Source: an uncultured Faecalibacterium sp.
Lineage (GTDB): Bacteria > Bacillota > Clostridia > Oscillospirales > Ruminococcaceae
Length of the DNA stretch: 64,000 bases
Direction: 5' to 3'
NCBI GenBank assembly: GCA_934513205.1
Contig: CAKSWU010000001.1
Location: 1-64,000 of the forward strand
Positions within the stretch are counted from its first letter, which is position 1. Each line of letters begins with the position of its first letter. This document shows, piece by piece, positions 8,614 to 17,460 of this stretch. Under the pieces are notes generated by a model, which saw nothing but the letters and a program-made list of their open reading frames with translations, did no database searches and was not told the origin of the DNA. The translations under genes and the position numbers were made by a program.

Positions 8614-9915
8614 CTATTTTGAAGGTCTTTTTTTGCATTCCCCTGTTCCGGGGTGCATTTCCCGGGTCATTTGGGCTCCCAGCCGAGTCATCTGCGCCGC
8701 CAGATCCGCGTAGCCGCGGTCAATGAAGCCGGTGCCGCTCACCCGGCTTTCCCCCCTTGCCGCCAGCGCTGCGATCACCAGTGCCGCACCGCCCCGCAGG
8801 TCTGCCGCCTGCACCGCCGCTCCCTTCAGCCCCTGCGGGCTGCACGGTGCAACGGACAGACAGCGCCCGGACACCCTTGCCTGCCCGCCCAGCGCAGCAA
8901 AGCCCGCCGCGCAGCCGAACCGCCGTTCAAAGATCACATCCTCGATGCTGCTTTCGCTGTCTGCCGCCAGCATGACCGCCGCCAGCAGCGGTGCCGCATC
9001 GGTCGCCAGCGCCGGATACACCCCCGTGAACACCTTTCCCGTTCCGTGCAGACGCCCGCTGCGGGAAACCACTGCACTTTCGTCTCCGCGCTCCACTCTG
9101 CAGCCCATTTGTTCCAGAATTTCCAGCAGTGGTGCATAGGTGCCCGGATCGCAGCCCTTCAGCTCCACCCTGCCCCCCGCCGCCGCGCAGGCGCAGGCAA
9201 AGGTGGACGCTGCGATGCGGTCCGCCATGGGGGAAAAGGTGCAGCCGGACAGCCTGCGCTGTCCCTCCACCCGCACGGTGCTGCTGCCCGCACCCCGCAC
9301 ACAGGCCCCGCAGCGGTTCAAAAACGCCGCCAGATCTGCGATCTCTGGCTCCCGCGCCGCACCGCGCAGCACGGTGGTACCCCGCGCCGTTGCCGCCGCC
9401 AGCAACAGCGTCTCGGTGGCGCCCACACTGGGGAAGCCCAGCGTGATGGCTGCGCCGTGCAGACCGGCAGGGGCTGTCAGGATCAGCCGTTCGCCCTCCT
9501 GCCGGCATTCCGCCCCCATCCTTTCCAGCCCGGAAAGATGAAGATCCACCGGTCTTTCGCCAATTTTGCACCCGCCGGGCAAGACGGTCTCCACCCGTCC
9601 CAGACGCGCCAGCAGCGGGGCGCAGAACAGGATGGACGCCCGCATCTGCGCCGTCTGCTCCGGGTCCGGGCAGCAGGCGGAGGGCGTGCTTTCCACCAGC
9701 AGGTCCGCGCCCTGCCGCCGGACTGTGCACCCCACGCTTTGCAGCAACTTCCGGCTGGTGGAAACATCCGCCAGCAGCGGCACGTTCTGCAGCCGCACCC
9801 TGCCGGTGCACAGCATGGATGCCGCCAGCAGCGGCAGCACGCTGTTTTTTGCCGCCGGGATCTGCACCGTGCCCCGCAGCGGGCGTCCCCCTGTGATGAT
9901 AAAGTCTCCTGCCAT
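8614..9915 (-). CDS. murA: UDP-N-acetylglucosamine 1-carboxyvinyltransferase (MurA)
   Basis: Cytoplasmic first committed step of peptidoglycan synthesis: transfers enolpyruvate from phosphoenolpyruvate to UDP-GlcNAc. The protein has the EPSP-synthase-like double fold. Visible are the AAKNSVLP loop with the catalytic Lys-Asn pair, LPGGCKIGERPVDLHL with the Cys that acts as acid (fosfomycin target), and DRIAASTF. Length about 433 residues is normal. Start set at 9915 because GGGGG is seven bases upstream; the frame is open to 10014 without a better site. Near the C-terminus the loop GGAALVIAALAA replaces the usual GGAAL(V/I)LAGL. Sits between ftsW and ftsZ. Confidence 0.93.
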   Translation of the reverse strand: MAGDFIITGGRPLRGTVQIPAAKNSVLPLLAASMLCTGRVRLQNVPLLADVSTSRKLLQSVGCTVRRQGADLLVESTPSACCPDPEQTAQMRASILFCAPLLARLGRVETVLPGGCKIGERPVDLHLSGLERMGAECRQEGERLILTAPAGLHGAAITLGFPSVGATETLLLAAATARGTTVLRGAAREPEIADLAAFLNRCGACVRGAGSSTVRVEGQRRLSGCTFSPMADRIAASTFACACAAAGGRVELKGCDPGTYAPLLEILEQMGCRVERGDESAVVSRSGRLHGTGKVFTGVYPALATDAAPLLAAVMLAADSESSIEDVIFERRFGCAAGFAALGGQARVSGRCLSVAPCSPQGLKGAAVQAADLRGGAALVIAALAARGESRVSGTGFIDRGYADLAAQMTRLGAQMTREMHPGTGECKKRPSK

Positions 9916-10047
9916 GCCCATGCCCCCGTTCTGCAAAAGATACCTCATGCTATGCATCTGCAGGGCAAAAGGTCCGCAGCCCGGGCAGGACCCGCTGGTT
10001 ATTTGTCCGGTCATTTGTCGCTTTTTTGACGCAGAGCGACCGGTTTT

Positions 10048-11202
10048 TTATGTTTCCCCGCGGGAGACAGACAATACAACGCCCATTTCTCCCAGCAGCA
10101 TCATCAGACTGGTGCCGCCGGAGGAGAAAAACGGCAGACTGATGCCGGTGTTGGGGATGGTGTTGGTGACCACCGCCATATTCAGCACCGCCTGCAGTGC
10201 CACCTGCACCACGAACCCCACCACCAGCAGCGCCCCGAACCGGTCCGGTGCATGCGCCGCCAGTGTGATGCCCCGGCACAGCAGCAGGGCAAACAGCAGG
10301 ATCACCGCACACGCGCCCACATAGCCCAGCTCCTCGCACAGGATGGAAAAGATGAAGTCGTTCTGCGGCTCCGGCACGAACAGATGCTTCTGCCGACTGT
10401 TGCCCAGCCCCAGCCCTGCCGCGCCGCCGCTGCCGATGGCATACAGGCTTTGGATGGTCTGGTGTCCGTCGCCCAGCGGGTCCGCAAAGGGGTCCAGCCA
10501 GGAGCTGAGCCGGTCGGCGGCGTAGGGCACCAGCTCCGGCATGAGCAGGACGGCTGCCGCGATGGCAGCCGCGCCCCCTGCCCCTGCCAGCAAAAACCAC
10601 CGCAGCCCGGTGCCGCCCACGAACATCAGCACCGCGCCGATGCTCAGGATCAGCACCGTGCCGGATAGATGCGGTTCCAGCAGCATCAGCACCGCCACCG
10701 TCCCCAGCACCAGCGCAAAGGGCAGCACCCCCACCGCAAAGCTGCCCATGCGGTCGTGGTTGAGCGAGATGATGTGCGCAAACACCAGCACCACCGCAAA
10801 TTTTGCGATCTCGCTGGGCTGCAGGGTGCCCAGCCCCGGCAGCACCAGCCACCGCCTGCAGCCGTTGTATTCCGGCATGAACAGCACCACCGTCAGCAGC
10901 ACCAGCGAAAGCGCCAGCAGCGGCCACGCCAGCTTGTGATAGATGTGGTAGTCCACCCGGCTGGACACCCACATGGCCCCGATGCCCAGCGCCGCATACA
11001 GCACCTGCGGGCGGGCGTAGGCAAAGGCGTCTCCCCGCCGGTACAGTGCCACCGCGCTGCTGGCGCTGCACAGCATCACCAGACCAAACCCAACCAGCGT
11101 CAGCACCAGCACCAGAAAGGGCAGGTCCATGGCAGGCAGGCGGCGCAGCGGCAGACGGCGCACCGGGCGGGCGGCGTTTCCACGCCCCGCAGCCTTTTGC
11201 AT
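10048..11202 (-). CDS. ftsW: SEDS-family peptidoglycan polymerase FtsW
   Basis: Integral membrane glycosyltransferase that polymerises lipid II, normally with a class B penicillin-binding protein. 384 residues, ten hydrophobic segments. Family motifs are clear: YNGCRRWL and LQPSEIAK near the first third, the catalytic-site loop SSWLDPFADP, GLGLGNSRQKHLFVPEPQNDFIFSI (here spanning two stretches) and the C-terminal NTGISLPFFSSGGTS. Start is the ATG at 11202, eight bases after GGAGG; a GTG three codons earlier is the alternative. The divergent gene next door encodes a matching penicillin-binding protein, which fits an FtsW-PBP pair. Confidence 0.92.
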   Translation of the reverse strand: MQKAAGRGNAARPVRRLPLRRLPAMDLPFLVLVLTLVGFGLVMLCSASSAVALYRRGDAFAYARPQVLYAALGIGAMWVSSRVDYHIYHKLAWPLLALSLVLLTVVLFMPEYNGCRRWLVLPGLGTLQPSEIAKFAVVLVFAHIISLNHDRMGSFAVGVLPFALVLGTVAVLMLLEPHLSGTVLILSIGAVLMFVGGTGLRWFLLAGAGGAAAIAAAVLLMPELVPYAADRLSSWLDPFADPLGDGHQTIQSLYAIGSGGAAGLGLGNSRQKHLFVPEPQNDFIFSILCEELGYVGACAVILLFALLLCRGITLAAHAPDRFGALLVVGFVVQVALQAVLNMAVVTNTIPNTGISLPFFSSGGTSLMMLLGEMGVVLSVSRGET

Positions 11203-11306
11203 CTCCCTCACCTCCGTTTCCTTTTATTGTACGCAGTGCGCCGGGCGGTTAGTCATAGGCCGCCGCAGGCTTTGCATACATTAAAAGAAAAACGGGAGGT
11301 GCTGCC

Positions 11307-13187
11307 ATGTCAAAGCCTCTTCCCCCTCCTCTGCGCACCCTGCCGGAGCGGGCGTTCCGGCTGCGGGCGGTGCTGGTGGCGGCGCTTTTGTGCGGCGTCT
11401 GCTTTTCCGGGTTGGCTGCGCGGCTGGCGTACCTGCAGTTCTTCACCGGCGGATGGTACACCCGCCGCGCGCTGGGGCAGCAGCTGCGGGACACTGTGGT
11501 GCCCGCCGACCGGGGCCGCATTTACAGCGCCGACGGCGTCCTGCTTGCCGCCAACAGCAGCTGCTGGACCCTGCGCGCCAGCCCCCGGGAGATGCCGGAG
11601 GAAAAGCTTGCCCTTGCTGCAAAGGGCCTTGCGGACATCCTGCAGCTGGACGAGACAAAGCTGCTGGAAAAATTCAGCGACCGGCGCTCCAACGACTGTC
11701 TTTTGCGCTACCGGGTAGAGCGGGAGACGGCGGATGCGGTGCGGGACTTCTGTGCGGAAAACGGCATCACCGGTGTGCGCATCAACCGGGACTCCAAGCG
11801 CTGGTACCCGCAGGGAGAGCTGCTGGCAAGCGTGCTGGGCTTTACCAATGTAGACAACGCCGGGGTCAGCGGGCTGGAGCTGAAATACGACACCGTTCTT
11901 ACCGGGCAAAACGGCGTGGTGCTGACGGCGGTCAACGCGTGGGGCTACACGCTGGAGCAGAGCTACGAGACCCAGCGGCTGCCGCTGGAAGGCTGCGGTC
12001 TGCGGCTGACCATCGACAGCCACATCCAGCATGTACTGGAAAACGCGCTGGGCTATGCCGTTCAGGAGCATCGCGTTGCGGCCCGGGCGGTGGGCATCGT
12101 GCTGGACGTGAACACCGGGGCGGTGCTGGCGATGTCCACCACCCCCGCCTACGACCCCAACCAGCCCCGGGTCCTTGCCGACAAAGCAGTGCGCAGTGCC
12201 GTGGATGCCCTTTCCGGCGCAGAGCGCGCCGCCGCATTGCAGCTGGCGCAGCAGACCCAGTGGCGCAACAAGGCGGTCAGCGACCTGTACGAGCCGGGCA
12301 GCGTGTTCAAGCTCATCACCTGCGCCGCTGCGCTGGATGCCGGGGCGGTGGACCGGCGCTCCACCTTTTACTGCGGCGAGTCCATCTCGGTGGCAGGCAC
12401 GCGGTTCCACTGCGCCAACCACAAGCGTCACGGCAGCCAGACTGTGACGCAGGCGCTGGAAAACTCCTGCAACCAGAGCTTTATCCAAATCGGCGCAAGG
12501 CTGGGCAGGCAGGCTTTCTGCGATTATTTTGCCGCCTTTGGCCTGCGGGAAGCCACCGGCATCGACCTGCCCGCCGAGCCCAAAAAGAGCCTGTACTACA
12601 CCGCCGACCGGATGGGTCCGGTGGAGCTGGCCTCCTGCTCCTTTGGGCAGAGCAGCAAGGTCTCCTATCTGGAAATGGCGGCGGCGGTGTGCGCCGTGGT
12701 CAACGGCGGCAGGCTGATGCAGCCCTATCTGGTCAGCGACATCCTGGACCCGGATGGCAGCGTTTTGCAGCACATCGACCCGGTGTGCAAGCGGCAGGTC
12801 ATCCGCCCGGAGACCTCTGCTACCCTGCGGGAGATGATGGAGTCCGTGGTGCTGTACGGCGGCGGACGCAACGCGCAGATCCCGGGCTACCGGGTGGGCG
12901 GCAAAAGCGGCACCAGCCAGAAGCTGGACAGTGCCGATGAAAACGCCCGCATTGCCAGCTTTGTGGCGGCAGCCCCCATCGACGACCCGCAGTTTTTGTG
13001 TCTGGTCTGTCTGGACGAACCTCACAGCTGGACCACTGCCGGCGGCAGCCTGTCGGCCCCGGTATGCGCCGAGGTGCTGGAACAGACGCTGGTGTACAAA
13101 GGCATCCCCCGGGCTGCCGTGCCGCAGGCAGACGCCGGGCCCGCCGCTGCCCTGCCTGCGGATGGGGACAGCTTTGACGGGGCGTGA
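11307..13187 (+). CDS. Class B penicillin-binding protein (FtsI/SpoVD-like transpeptidase)
   Basis: Cross-links peptidoglycan outside the membrane. 626 residues: short cytoplasmic N-terminus, one membrane anchor (about 19-42), the pedestal domain with DRGRIYSADGVLLA (about 70-83), then the transpeptidase domain. Active-site motifs are S332-V-F-K335, S387-C-N389 and K533-S-G-T536, in correct order. The Ala/Pro-rich C-terminal tail has no PASTA repeats. GGGAGG precedes the ATG. Divergent from ftsW, and probably its partner at the septum. Whether it is vegetative FtsI or a sporulation SpoVD cannot be decided here. Confidence 0.92.
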   Translation: MSKPLPPPLRTLPERAFRLRAVLVAALLCGVCFSGLAARLAYLQFFTGGWYTRRALGQQLRDTVVPADRGRIYSADGVLLAANSSCWTLRASPREMPEEKLALAAKGLADILQLDETKLLEKFSDRRSNDCLLRYRVERETADAVRDFCAENGITGVRINRDSKRWYPQGELLASVLGFTNVDNAGVSGLELKYDTVLTGQNGVVLTAVNAWGYTLEQSYETQRLPLEGCGLRLTIDSHIQHVLENALGYAVQEHRVAARAVGIVLDVNTGAVLAMSTTPAYDPNQPRVLADKAVRSAVDALSGAERAAALQLAQQTQWRNKAVSDLYEPGSVFKLITCAAALDAGAVDRRSTFYCGESISVAGTRFHCANHKRHGSQTVTQALENSCNQSFIQIGARLGRQAFCDYFAAFGLREATGIDLPAEPKKSLYYTADRMGPVELASCSFGQSSKVSYLEMAAAVCAVVNGGRLMQPYLVSDILDPDGSVLQHIDPVCKRQVIRPETSATLREMMESVVLYGGGRNAQIPGYRVGGKSGTSQKLDSADENARIASFVAAAPIDDPQFLCLVCLDEPHSWTTAGGSLSAPVCAEVLEQTLVYKGIPRAAVPQADAGPAAALPADGDSFDGA

Positions 13188-13249
13188 CGATTTGAAATGC
13201 GCGCCGCGTTGCTTTGCGCATATTCAGCGGAATTAGTTTTTTTATTCGA

Positions 13250-13287
13250 GATTCAGAAAAGCCTGCGGGCTTTTCTGAATCCCCTTT
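13250..13287 (+). terminator. Terminator of the penicillin-binding protein gene
   Basis: GATTCAGAAAAGCC (13250-13263) and GGCTTTTCTGAATC (13268-13281) form a perfect stem with loop TGCG, followed by CCCTTTT. The 120 bases between this and the next terminator hold no gene I can see. Confidence 0.65.
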
Positions 13288-13408
13288 TCACGGAAGGAGC
13301 TTGGACGGTGAATGGCATCACATCCGGCAGGTGCATTTTCACGGAAGGGACTTGTGCGGCAGGCAGAAACCTGCCCCAGCGGCGCGGCAAACACGGCTGT
13401 TCAACCGC

Positions 13409-13444
13409 AAAAAAATAACGGAACGTCCGCAGACATTCCGTTAC
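13409..13444 (-). terminator. Terminator of xpt
   Basis: On the minus strand TAACGGAA pairs with TTCCGTTA (inner TGTC/GACG extend the stem) and is followed by seven T. Confidence 0.8.
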
Positions 13445-13456
13445 GCTGAAATTCTA

Positions 13457-14050
13457 TTAGTTCTGGTGCGGCTGGGGACGGAAGGTGATCTCGCCGGTGG
13501 TGCTGTCCATGGCGTCCACGATGGCAAGGCTCTCCAGCTGGATGCCCTTGCTGCGGATCAGCTCACCGCCCTGCTGGAAGCCCTTCTCCACGGCGATGCC
13601 GATGCCTTCCACGGTGGCACCGGCTTCCTGCGCCAGCTCCAGCAGGCCCATCAGGGCGCAGCCGTTTGCCAGAAAATCGTCGATGATCAGAACGTGATCC
13701 TCCGGGGTGAGGAACTTTTTGGAGACGATAACGTTGTAGATCTTTTTGTGGGTAAAGGACTGGATCTTGGTCTCATAATTGTTGTAGTCCAGATTGATGC
13801 TCATAGATTTTTTGGCAAACACCACCGGAACGTCCAGCTCGCTGGCGACCACAGCGGCAATGCCGATGCCGCTGGCTTCGATGGTCAGCACCTTGTTGAT
13901 GGGCTTGCCTGCAAACAAGCGCTTCCATTCCTTTGCCATCTCGCGGAACAGCGGGATATCCATCTGATGATTGATAAAGCTATCGACCTTCAGCACATTG
14001 CCCTCTCGCACAATGCCGTCTTTGCGGATACGATCTTCCAGCATCTTCAT
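13457..14050 (-). CDS. xpt: Xanthine phosphoribosyltransferase
   Basis: Salvages xanthine: xanthine + PRPP to XMP. 197 residues, the family length. The N-terminal LEDRIRKDGIV and NHQMDIPL stretches match Xpt, EASGIG and the PRPP loop VLIIDDFLANGCAL supply binding residues, and the C-terminus carries the VEKGFQQGG signature. GGAGG lies 12 bases before the ATG. In Bacillus the gene is under a guanine riboswitch; here the 60-base leader is too short and lacks the conserved loops, so control differs. Confidence 0.93.
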   Translation of the reverse strand: MKMLEDRIRKDGIVREGNVLKVDSFINHQMDIPLFREMAKEWKRLFAGKPINKVLTIEASGIGIAAVVASELDVPVVFAKKSMSINLDYNNYETKIQSFTHKKIYNVIVSKKFLTPEDHVLIIDDFLANGCALMGLLELAQEAGATVEGIGIAVEKGFQQGGELIRSKGIQLESLAIVDAMDSTTGEITFRPQPHQN

Positions 14051-14114
14051 AATGAACCAGTTCCTCCAACCTGTTTTGCTCAGCGGCCATGCTGCCGCAT
14101 TTTATTTTTCACTT

Positions 14115-14143
14115 AGTATACAGGAACATGCCCGGTTTTACAA
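14115..14143 (-). promoter_or_regulatory. Promoter of xpt
   Basis: On the minus strand TTGTAA (14138-14143), 17-bp spacer, TATACT (14115-14120). Confidence 0.7.
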
Positions 14144-14269
14144 GAGCTTTTCCGCCAAAAAGCGACAAAAATCCTGTGCGGCCGGCAGACATTTTGGGCA
14201 AACGCCGCGCTCTGTTCAAAAGTGCTGAAACTTGCGGCGGGCGCAGAAAAATTTTTGATTTTTCGGCAC

Positions 14270-14297
14270 TTGTACTTTTCGTAGATTCGTGTATACT
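14270..14297 (+). promoter_or_regulatory. Promoter of the patatin-like gene
   Basis: TTGTAC (14270-14275), 16-bp spacer, TATACT (14292-14297), 62 bases before the start codon. Confidence 0.6.
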
Positions 14298-14359
14298 GAA
14301 ACCATCCAAAAGATGCAGGGCGGCTTTGTGCACCGCCCCCACGGAAGAGAGAGGATCGT

Positions 14360-15232
14360 ATGAAAACAGGTCTTGTGTTGGAAGGCGGAGCCATGCGCGG
14401 CATGTTCACCGCCGGTGTTCTGGATGTACTGATGGAGCATGGCATCCAGTTGGACGGTGCCATCGGCGTGTCTGCCGGGGCAGTGTTCGGCTGCAATTAC
14501 AAATCCCATCAGATCGGCCGGGTGATCCGCTACAACACCCAGTACTGCAACGACAAGCGCTATGCCAGCTTTAAGAACCTGCTGCGCACCGGCAACCTGT
14601 ACAGCGAGAGCTTCTGCTACCATACCGTGCCGGAAAAGCTGGATCCGTTTGACGAAACAGCCTTTCGGGAAAGCCCCATGGACTTTTTTGTGGTCTGCAC
14701 CGATATGCGCACCGGCGACCCCATCTACCACAAATGCCGCACCGGTGACGCCGAGGATGTGCGCTGGATGCAGGCATCTGCGTCCATGCCGCTGTTTGCC
14801 AAAATCGTCCGGATCGGTTCCTATCAGCTGCTGGACGGCGGCGTTGCGGACTCTATTCCGGTGCGTTTTTTTGAATCCATCGGTTACCAGCGCAACCTCA
14901 TCGTCCTGACCCAGCCCAAGGGCTTTGAAAAGAAGAAAAACCGGATGCTGCCCGTCATCCGTGCGCGGTATGTGCGTTACCCGGCCTTTGTGGAGGCCGT
15001 GGCAGACCGTCATCAGCGCTACAACGAAACGCTGGACCACATCGCCATGCTGGAACAGACCGGAAAAGCGTTCGTCATCCGTCCCCCTATCCCGTTGGAG
15101 ATCGGCCCCATGGAGCGCGACCCCGCTCAGCTGCGCCGTGTCTATGAGACCGGCCGCGCCGTGGCAGAAATTCAGGTGGACAAGATCGCCGCCTTTGTCA
15201 AGGAGTCGCAGGCGCTGGAGCCGCAGGGGTAA
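14360..15232 (+). CDS. Patatin-like phospholipase/esterase
   Basis: Probable cytoplasmic lipid acyl hydrolase using a Ser-Asp dyad. 290 residues. The oxyanion loop LEGGAMRGMF (8-17), nucleophile elbow GVSAG (36-40) and the catalytic Asp in LLDGGVADSIP (about 157-167) are all present and ordered as in bacterial patatin-like proteins of the RssA/YjjU group. No signal peptide. Start follows GAGAGGATCGT. Stands alone at the left border of the integrated element; its substrate is unknown. Confidence 0.9.
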   Translation: MKTGLVLEGGAMRGMFTAGVLDVLMEHGIQLDGAIGVSAGAVFGCNYKSHQIGRVIRYNTQYCNDKRYASFKNLLRTGNLYSESFCYHTVPEKLDPFDETAFRESPMDFFVVCTDMRTGDPIYHKCRTGDAEDVRWMQASASMPLFAKIVRIGSYQLLDGGVADSIPVRFFESIGYQRNLIVLTQPKGFEKKKNRMLPVIRARYVRYPAFVEAVADRHQRYNETLDHIAMLEQTGKAFVIRPPIPLEIGPMERDPAQLRRVYETGRAVAEIQVDKIAAFVKESQALEPQG

Positions 15233-15320
15233 CCAGTCGGCACGACCCGTCTGATAAAAACGAGCGAAGCGCACATCCGACGCAGGCATGGAAGCCTTAT
15301 CTTAGACCAGAAAGAATAAG

Positions 15321-15385
15321 ATCCGAACCCTTCTCCTATCGAAAAGCGGTTCGGATCTTTCTTGTTTGGTGGGCGCGGGTGGATT
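15321..15385 (-). repeat. Left direct repeat of the element (tRNA-Tyr 3' end plus terminator)
   Basis: 65 bp aligning without gaps to 27866-27930, with five mismatches. The right 28 bp (15358-15385 and 27903-27930) are identical and contain the last 19 bases of tRNA-Tyr with CCA. Read on minus it gives the tRNA 3' end and then a terminator hairpin ATCCGAACC/GGTTCGGAT. The tRNA is complete only at the right copy, as expected for attachment-site duplication. Confidence 0.65.
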
Positions 15386-15608
15386 ACGCGAGCCGCGCAT
15401 CTAAAAAAGCCCCGCAGGGGCTTTTTTCCCCGCCGGACCATTCGGCGGGTCTTACGAGTTGCGCTTGCCGCTTTTTCCGCAGCCTCTTGGCAGGGCTTTG
15501 AAAAAGCGGAGCGCTGCCCCAGCCTCGCCTCCTGTTTCCGCCGCAGGCGGCGGTCGGCTCCGCTGCTGTTCGAATCCACCCGCCCAGTGAGTCTAGCTTT
15601 GCTGTAAA
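15386..15608. other. Non-coding junction at the left end of the element
   Basis: No gene seen. It holds a terminator AAAAAAGCCCC-gca-GGGGCTTTTTT (15402-15430), a long imperfect stem CCGCTTTTTC/GAAAAAGCGG (about 15468-15508), and at 15569-15584 the 16 bases GTTCGAATCCACCCGC, an inverted partial copy of the tRNA-Tyr 3' end. A 146-codon frame crosses this region on minus but only translates tRNA and terminator sequence. Confidence 0.5.
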
Positions 15609-15648
15609 ACAAAAAACTCCAGCGTACTAAAATACGCTAGAGCTTTTT
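15609..15648. terminator. Bidirectional terminator overlapping the recombinase stop
   Basis: CTCCAGCGTA and TACGCTAGAG pair across CTAAAA; T runs flank both sides. The recombinase TAG (15637-15639) is in the stem. Confidence 0.7.
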
Positions 15649-17127
15649 TGGTGGAGCGAAGCAACCTAAATCCGAACCATTGCCCTCTGGGGCATCTTTG
15701 GCGGCGATTTCATCGAAAGTGATGGTTCTTGTGCCGTCTTTGTAGTTGAATGTAATCAAAACTTTTTCATCATAGAGATAAACAGCATTCACGAATGTAT
15801 TGATAAGCGTTTCCCGGTGGCTTTTCACGTTCGGGTCGAGCTTGCGGAACCGGGTCAGCCAGAACCGAACTTGATTTTCGCTCAACCGTGGCCGAGCGAT
15901 TTTTTCTTCGGTGATCCGAACCTCAAGTTCTTTCTGCTGGGCTTCCAGCTTTTCCAAACGCGATTTGGTGGAGTTGGTCAGCACACCTGCTTGAATGGCG
16001 TTCAGCATATTTTCAATGCCGTTCTCTACCTCGCGCATCTGCTTTTCCAGCAAAGGGAGCGTGGTGTTTTCCTGATCCTGCAACTCCATCACTTCCGCAA
16101 CGATGGCATCAATCACGGCATCGTCCTGAATCAGCTTCATGGTTTCAGCTATGACCAAATCTTCCAGCCACTCTTTACGGACGGTCTTTTTCTTGCAGGT
16201 CTTGGTGCGCTTGGCGTTGGCACACTTATAATAATGATGTACCGTCTTGTTCCTGCTCGTGCCGCACTCGCCGAACATCATCGCTCCGCACATTCCGCAG
16301 AACAACTTGGTGGTCAGCAGATAATCGTCCTCGGCCTTGTGGTGGGCAGGCGCGCGGCGGTTCTTTTCGATTTTCGCCTGCACACGGTCGAACAGCTCCT
16401 TGTCCACGATGGCAGGGATGCTATCCGGCATTACGATGTCCTTGAAGTGGTTTTCTCCGATGTACCGACGGTTTGACAGCAGCTTCCAGACGCTGTTGTA
16501 GGTAAACTTCTGGTTGCGATTGGTAGTCACACCACTGTCGTTCAGCCAGTTCATGATTTCCTTCATGCTCGCACCATCGTCGTATTTCTGGAATGCCTCG
16601 ACCACAAAGGGAGCTTTCAGCGGGTCGATTTGAAAGAACTTCTCCTCATCCACCTTAAAACCAATGGGAATCGTGCCGCCGTTGTACTTCCCCTTCAGAA
16701 CATTCTCGGTCATGCCGCGCACGACCTTTTCAGAAAGTTCTGCCGAGTAGTATTCAGCCATGCCGGTGAGCATACTCTTGACCATGATACCCGCAGGGCT
16801 GTCAGAGATAGGCTCCGTGGCAGATACCAGCTTGACATGATTTCGTTCCAACTGGTACTCATAGTGGGCCGAATCATAGCGGTTTCGGGCAAAACGGTCG
16901 AGCTTCCAGACTAGCACAATGTCAAACAACCGCTTTTCGCTGTCCTTGATCATCTGCTGAAACTCTGGACGGTTGTCCGTTTTGGCAGAGAGTGCACGGT
17001 CAATGTAGTGCTTGACCACGGTGATGCCGTTCTTTTCGGCGTAGGCGGTGCATTCCCGAATCTGCCCTTCGATAGATTCCTCGCGCTGGTTGTCGCTGGA
17101 ATAGCGGGCGTAAATCACAGCGGTCAT
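15637..17127 (-). CDS. Large serine recombinase (element integrase/excisionase)
   Basis: Catalyses site-specific integration and excision. 496 residues. N-terminal resolvase domain: catalytic S10 in YARYSSDNQ, the conserved Arg region WKLDRFARNRYD. Then the Recombinase domain (NRRYIGENHF), a zinc ribbon with CGMCG and a later Cys pair, a long coiled coil (about 345-410) and a C-terminal tail. That tail (GSDLGCFAPPKKL) is encoded across sequence resembling a tRNA 3' end and reaches the terminator at the element edge. Start follows AGGAGGTG. Twelve bases downstream of the toxin gene, so probably one transcript. Confidence 0.95.
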   Translation of the reverse strand: MTAVIYARYSSDNQREESIEGQIRECTAYAEKNGITVVKHYIDRALSAKTDNRPEFQQMIKDSEKRLFDIVLVWKLDRFARNRYDSAHYEYQLERNHVKLVSATEPISDSPAGIMVKSMLTGMAEYYSAELSEKVVRGMTENVLKGKYNGGTIPIGFKVDEEKFFQIDPLKAPFVVEAFQKYDDGASMKEIMNWLNDSGVTTNRNQKFTYNSVWKLLSNRRYIGENHFKDIVMPDSIPAIVDKELFDRVQAKIEKNRRAPAHHKAEDDYLLTTKLFCGMCGAMMFGECGTSRNKTVHHYYKCANAKRTKTCKKKTVRKEWLEDLVIAETMKLIQDDAVIDAIVAEVMELQDQENTTLPLLEKQMREVENGIENMLNAIQAGVLTNSTKSRLEKLEAQQKELEVRITEEKIARPRLSENQVRFWLTRFRKLDPNVKSHRETLINTFVNAVYLYDEKVLITFNYKDGTRTITFDEIAAKDAPEGNGSDLGCFAPPKKL

Positions 17128-17139
17128 GGCTGCACCTCC

Positions 17140-17460
17140 TTATTTCATTCTCCGCAGGCGGCGCACAAGGTCGGATGCACTGTACATCACACGGGCCACC
17201 GACACGGTATCCTCGCCCACGATGTAGAACACCGAGTAGTTGTCCACCAGCATCTGCCTCAGTCCTTGGGTGCGCTCCGGCTCACTTTCCACCAGCGCAC
17301 AGCGTTCCGGCAGGACGTTCAGCGACTGGATAGCTTCTGCAATGCGGTTATACTGCCCCATAGCCGTGTCCGGTTCCAACAGACGGTCAGCAATATAGCT
17401 GTAAATCTGCCCCATATCGCTGAGGGTCGCACGGGAAATTTTTACGTCATACTGCTTCAT
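17140..17460 (-). CDS. RelE/ParE-family toxin
   Basis: Type II toxin of the RelE/ParE fold, which either cleaves mRNA on the ribosome or poisons gyrase; which one cannot be told. 106 residues with ISRATLSDMGQIYSYIADRL (about 9-28), the RCALVESEPERTQGLRQM loop and VFYIVGEDTVSVARVMYSASDL typical of the plasmid-stabilisation subgroup. Its ATG overlaps the antitoxin TGA by four bases. Located between recombinase and cargo, it would favour maintenance of the element. Confidence 0.85.
   Translation of the reverse strand: MKQYDVKISRATLSDMGQIYSYIADRLLEPDTAMGQYNRIAEAIQSLNVLPERCALVESEPERTQGLRQMLVDNYSVFYIVGEDTVSVARVMYSASDLVRRLRRMK

Noticed and set aside
14051..14140. Guanine riboswitch before xpt
   Set aside because: The leader from the predicted start is about 60 bases and lacks the paired loops and the conserved junction.
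15172..15612. 146-codon minus frame at the element's left end
   Set aside because: Translates tRNA 3' end, terminators and the patatin gene's tail in a wrong phase; no ribosome site.
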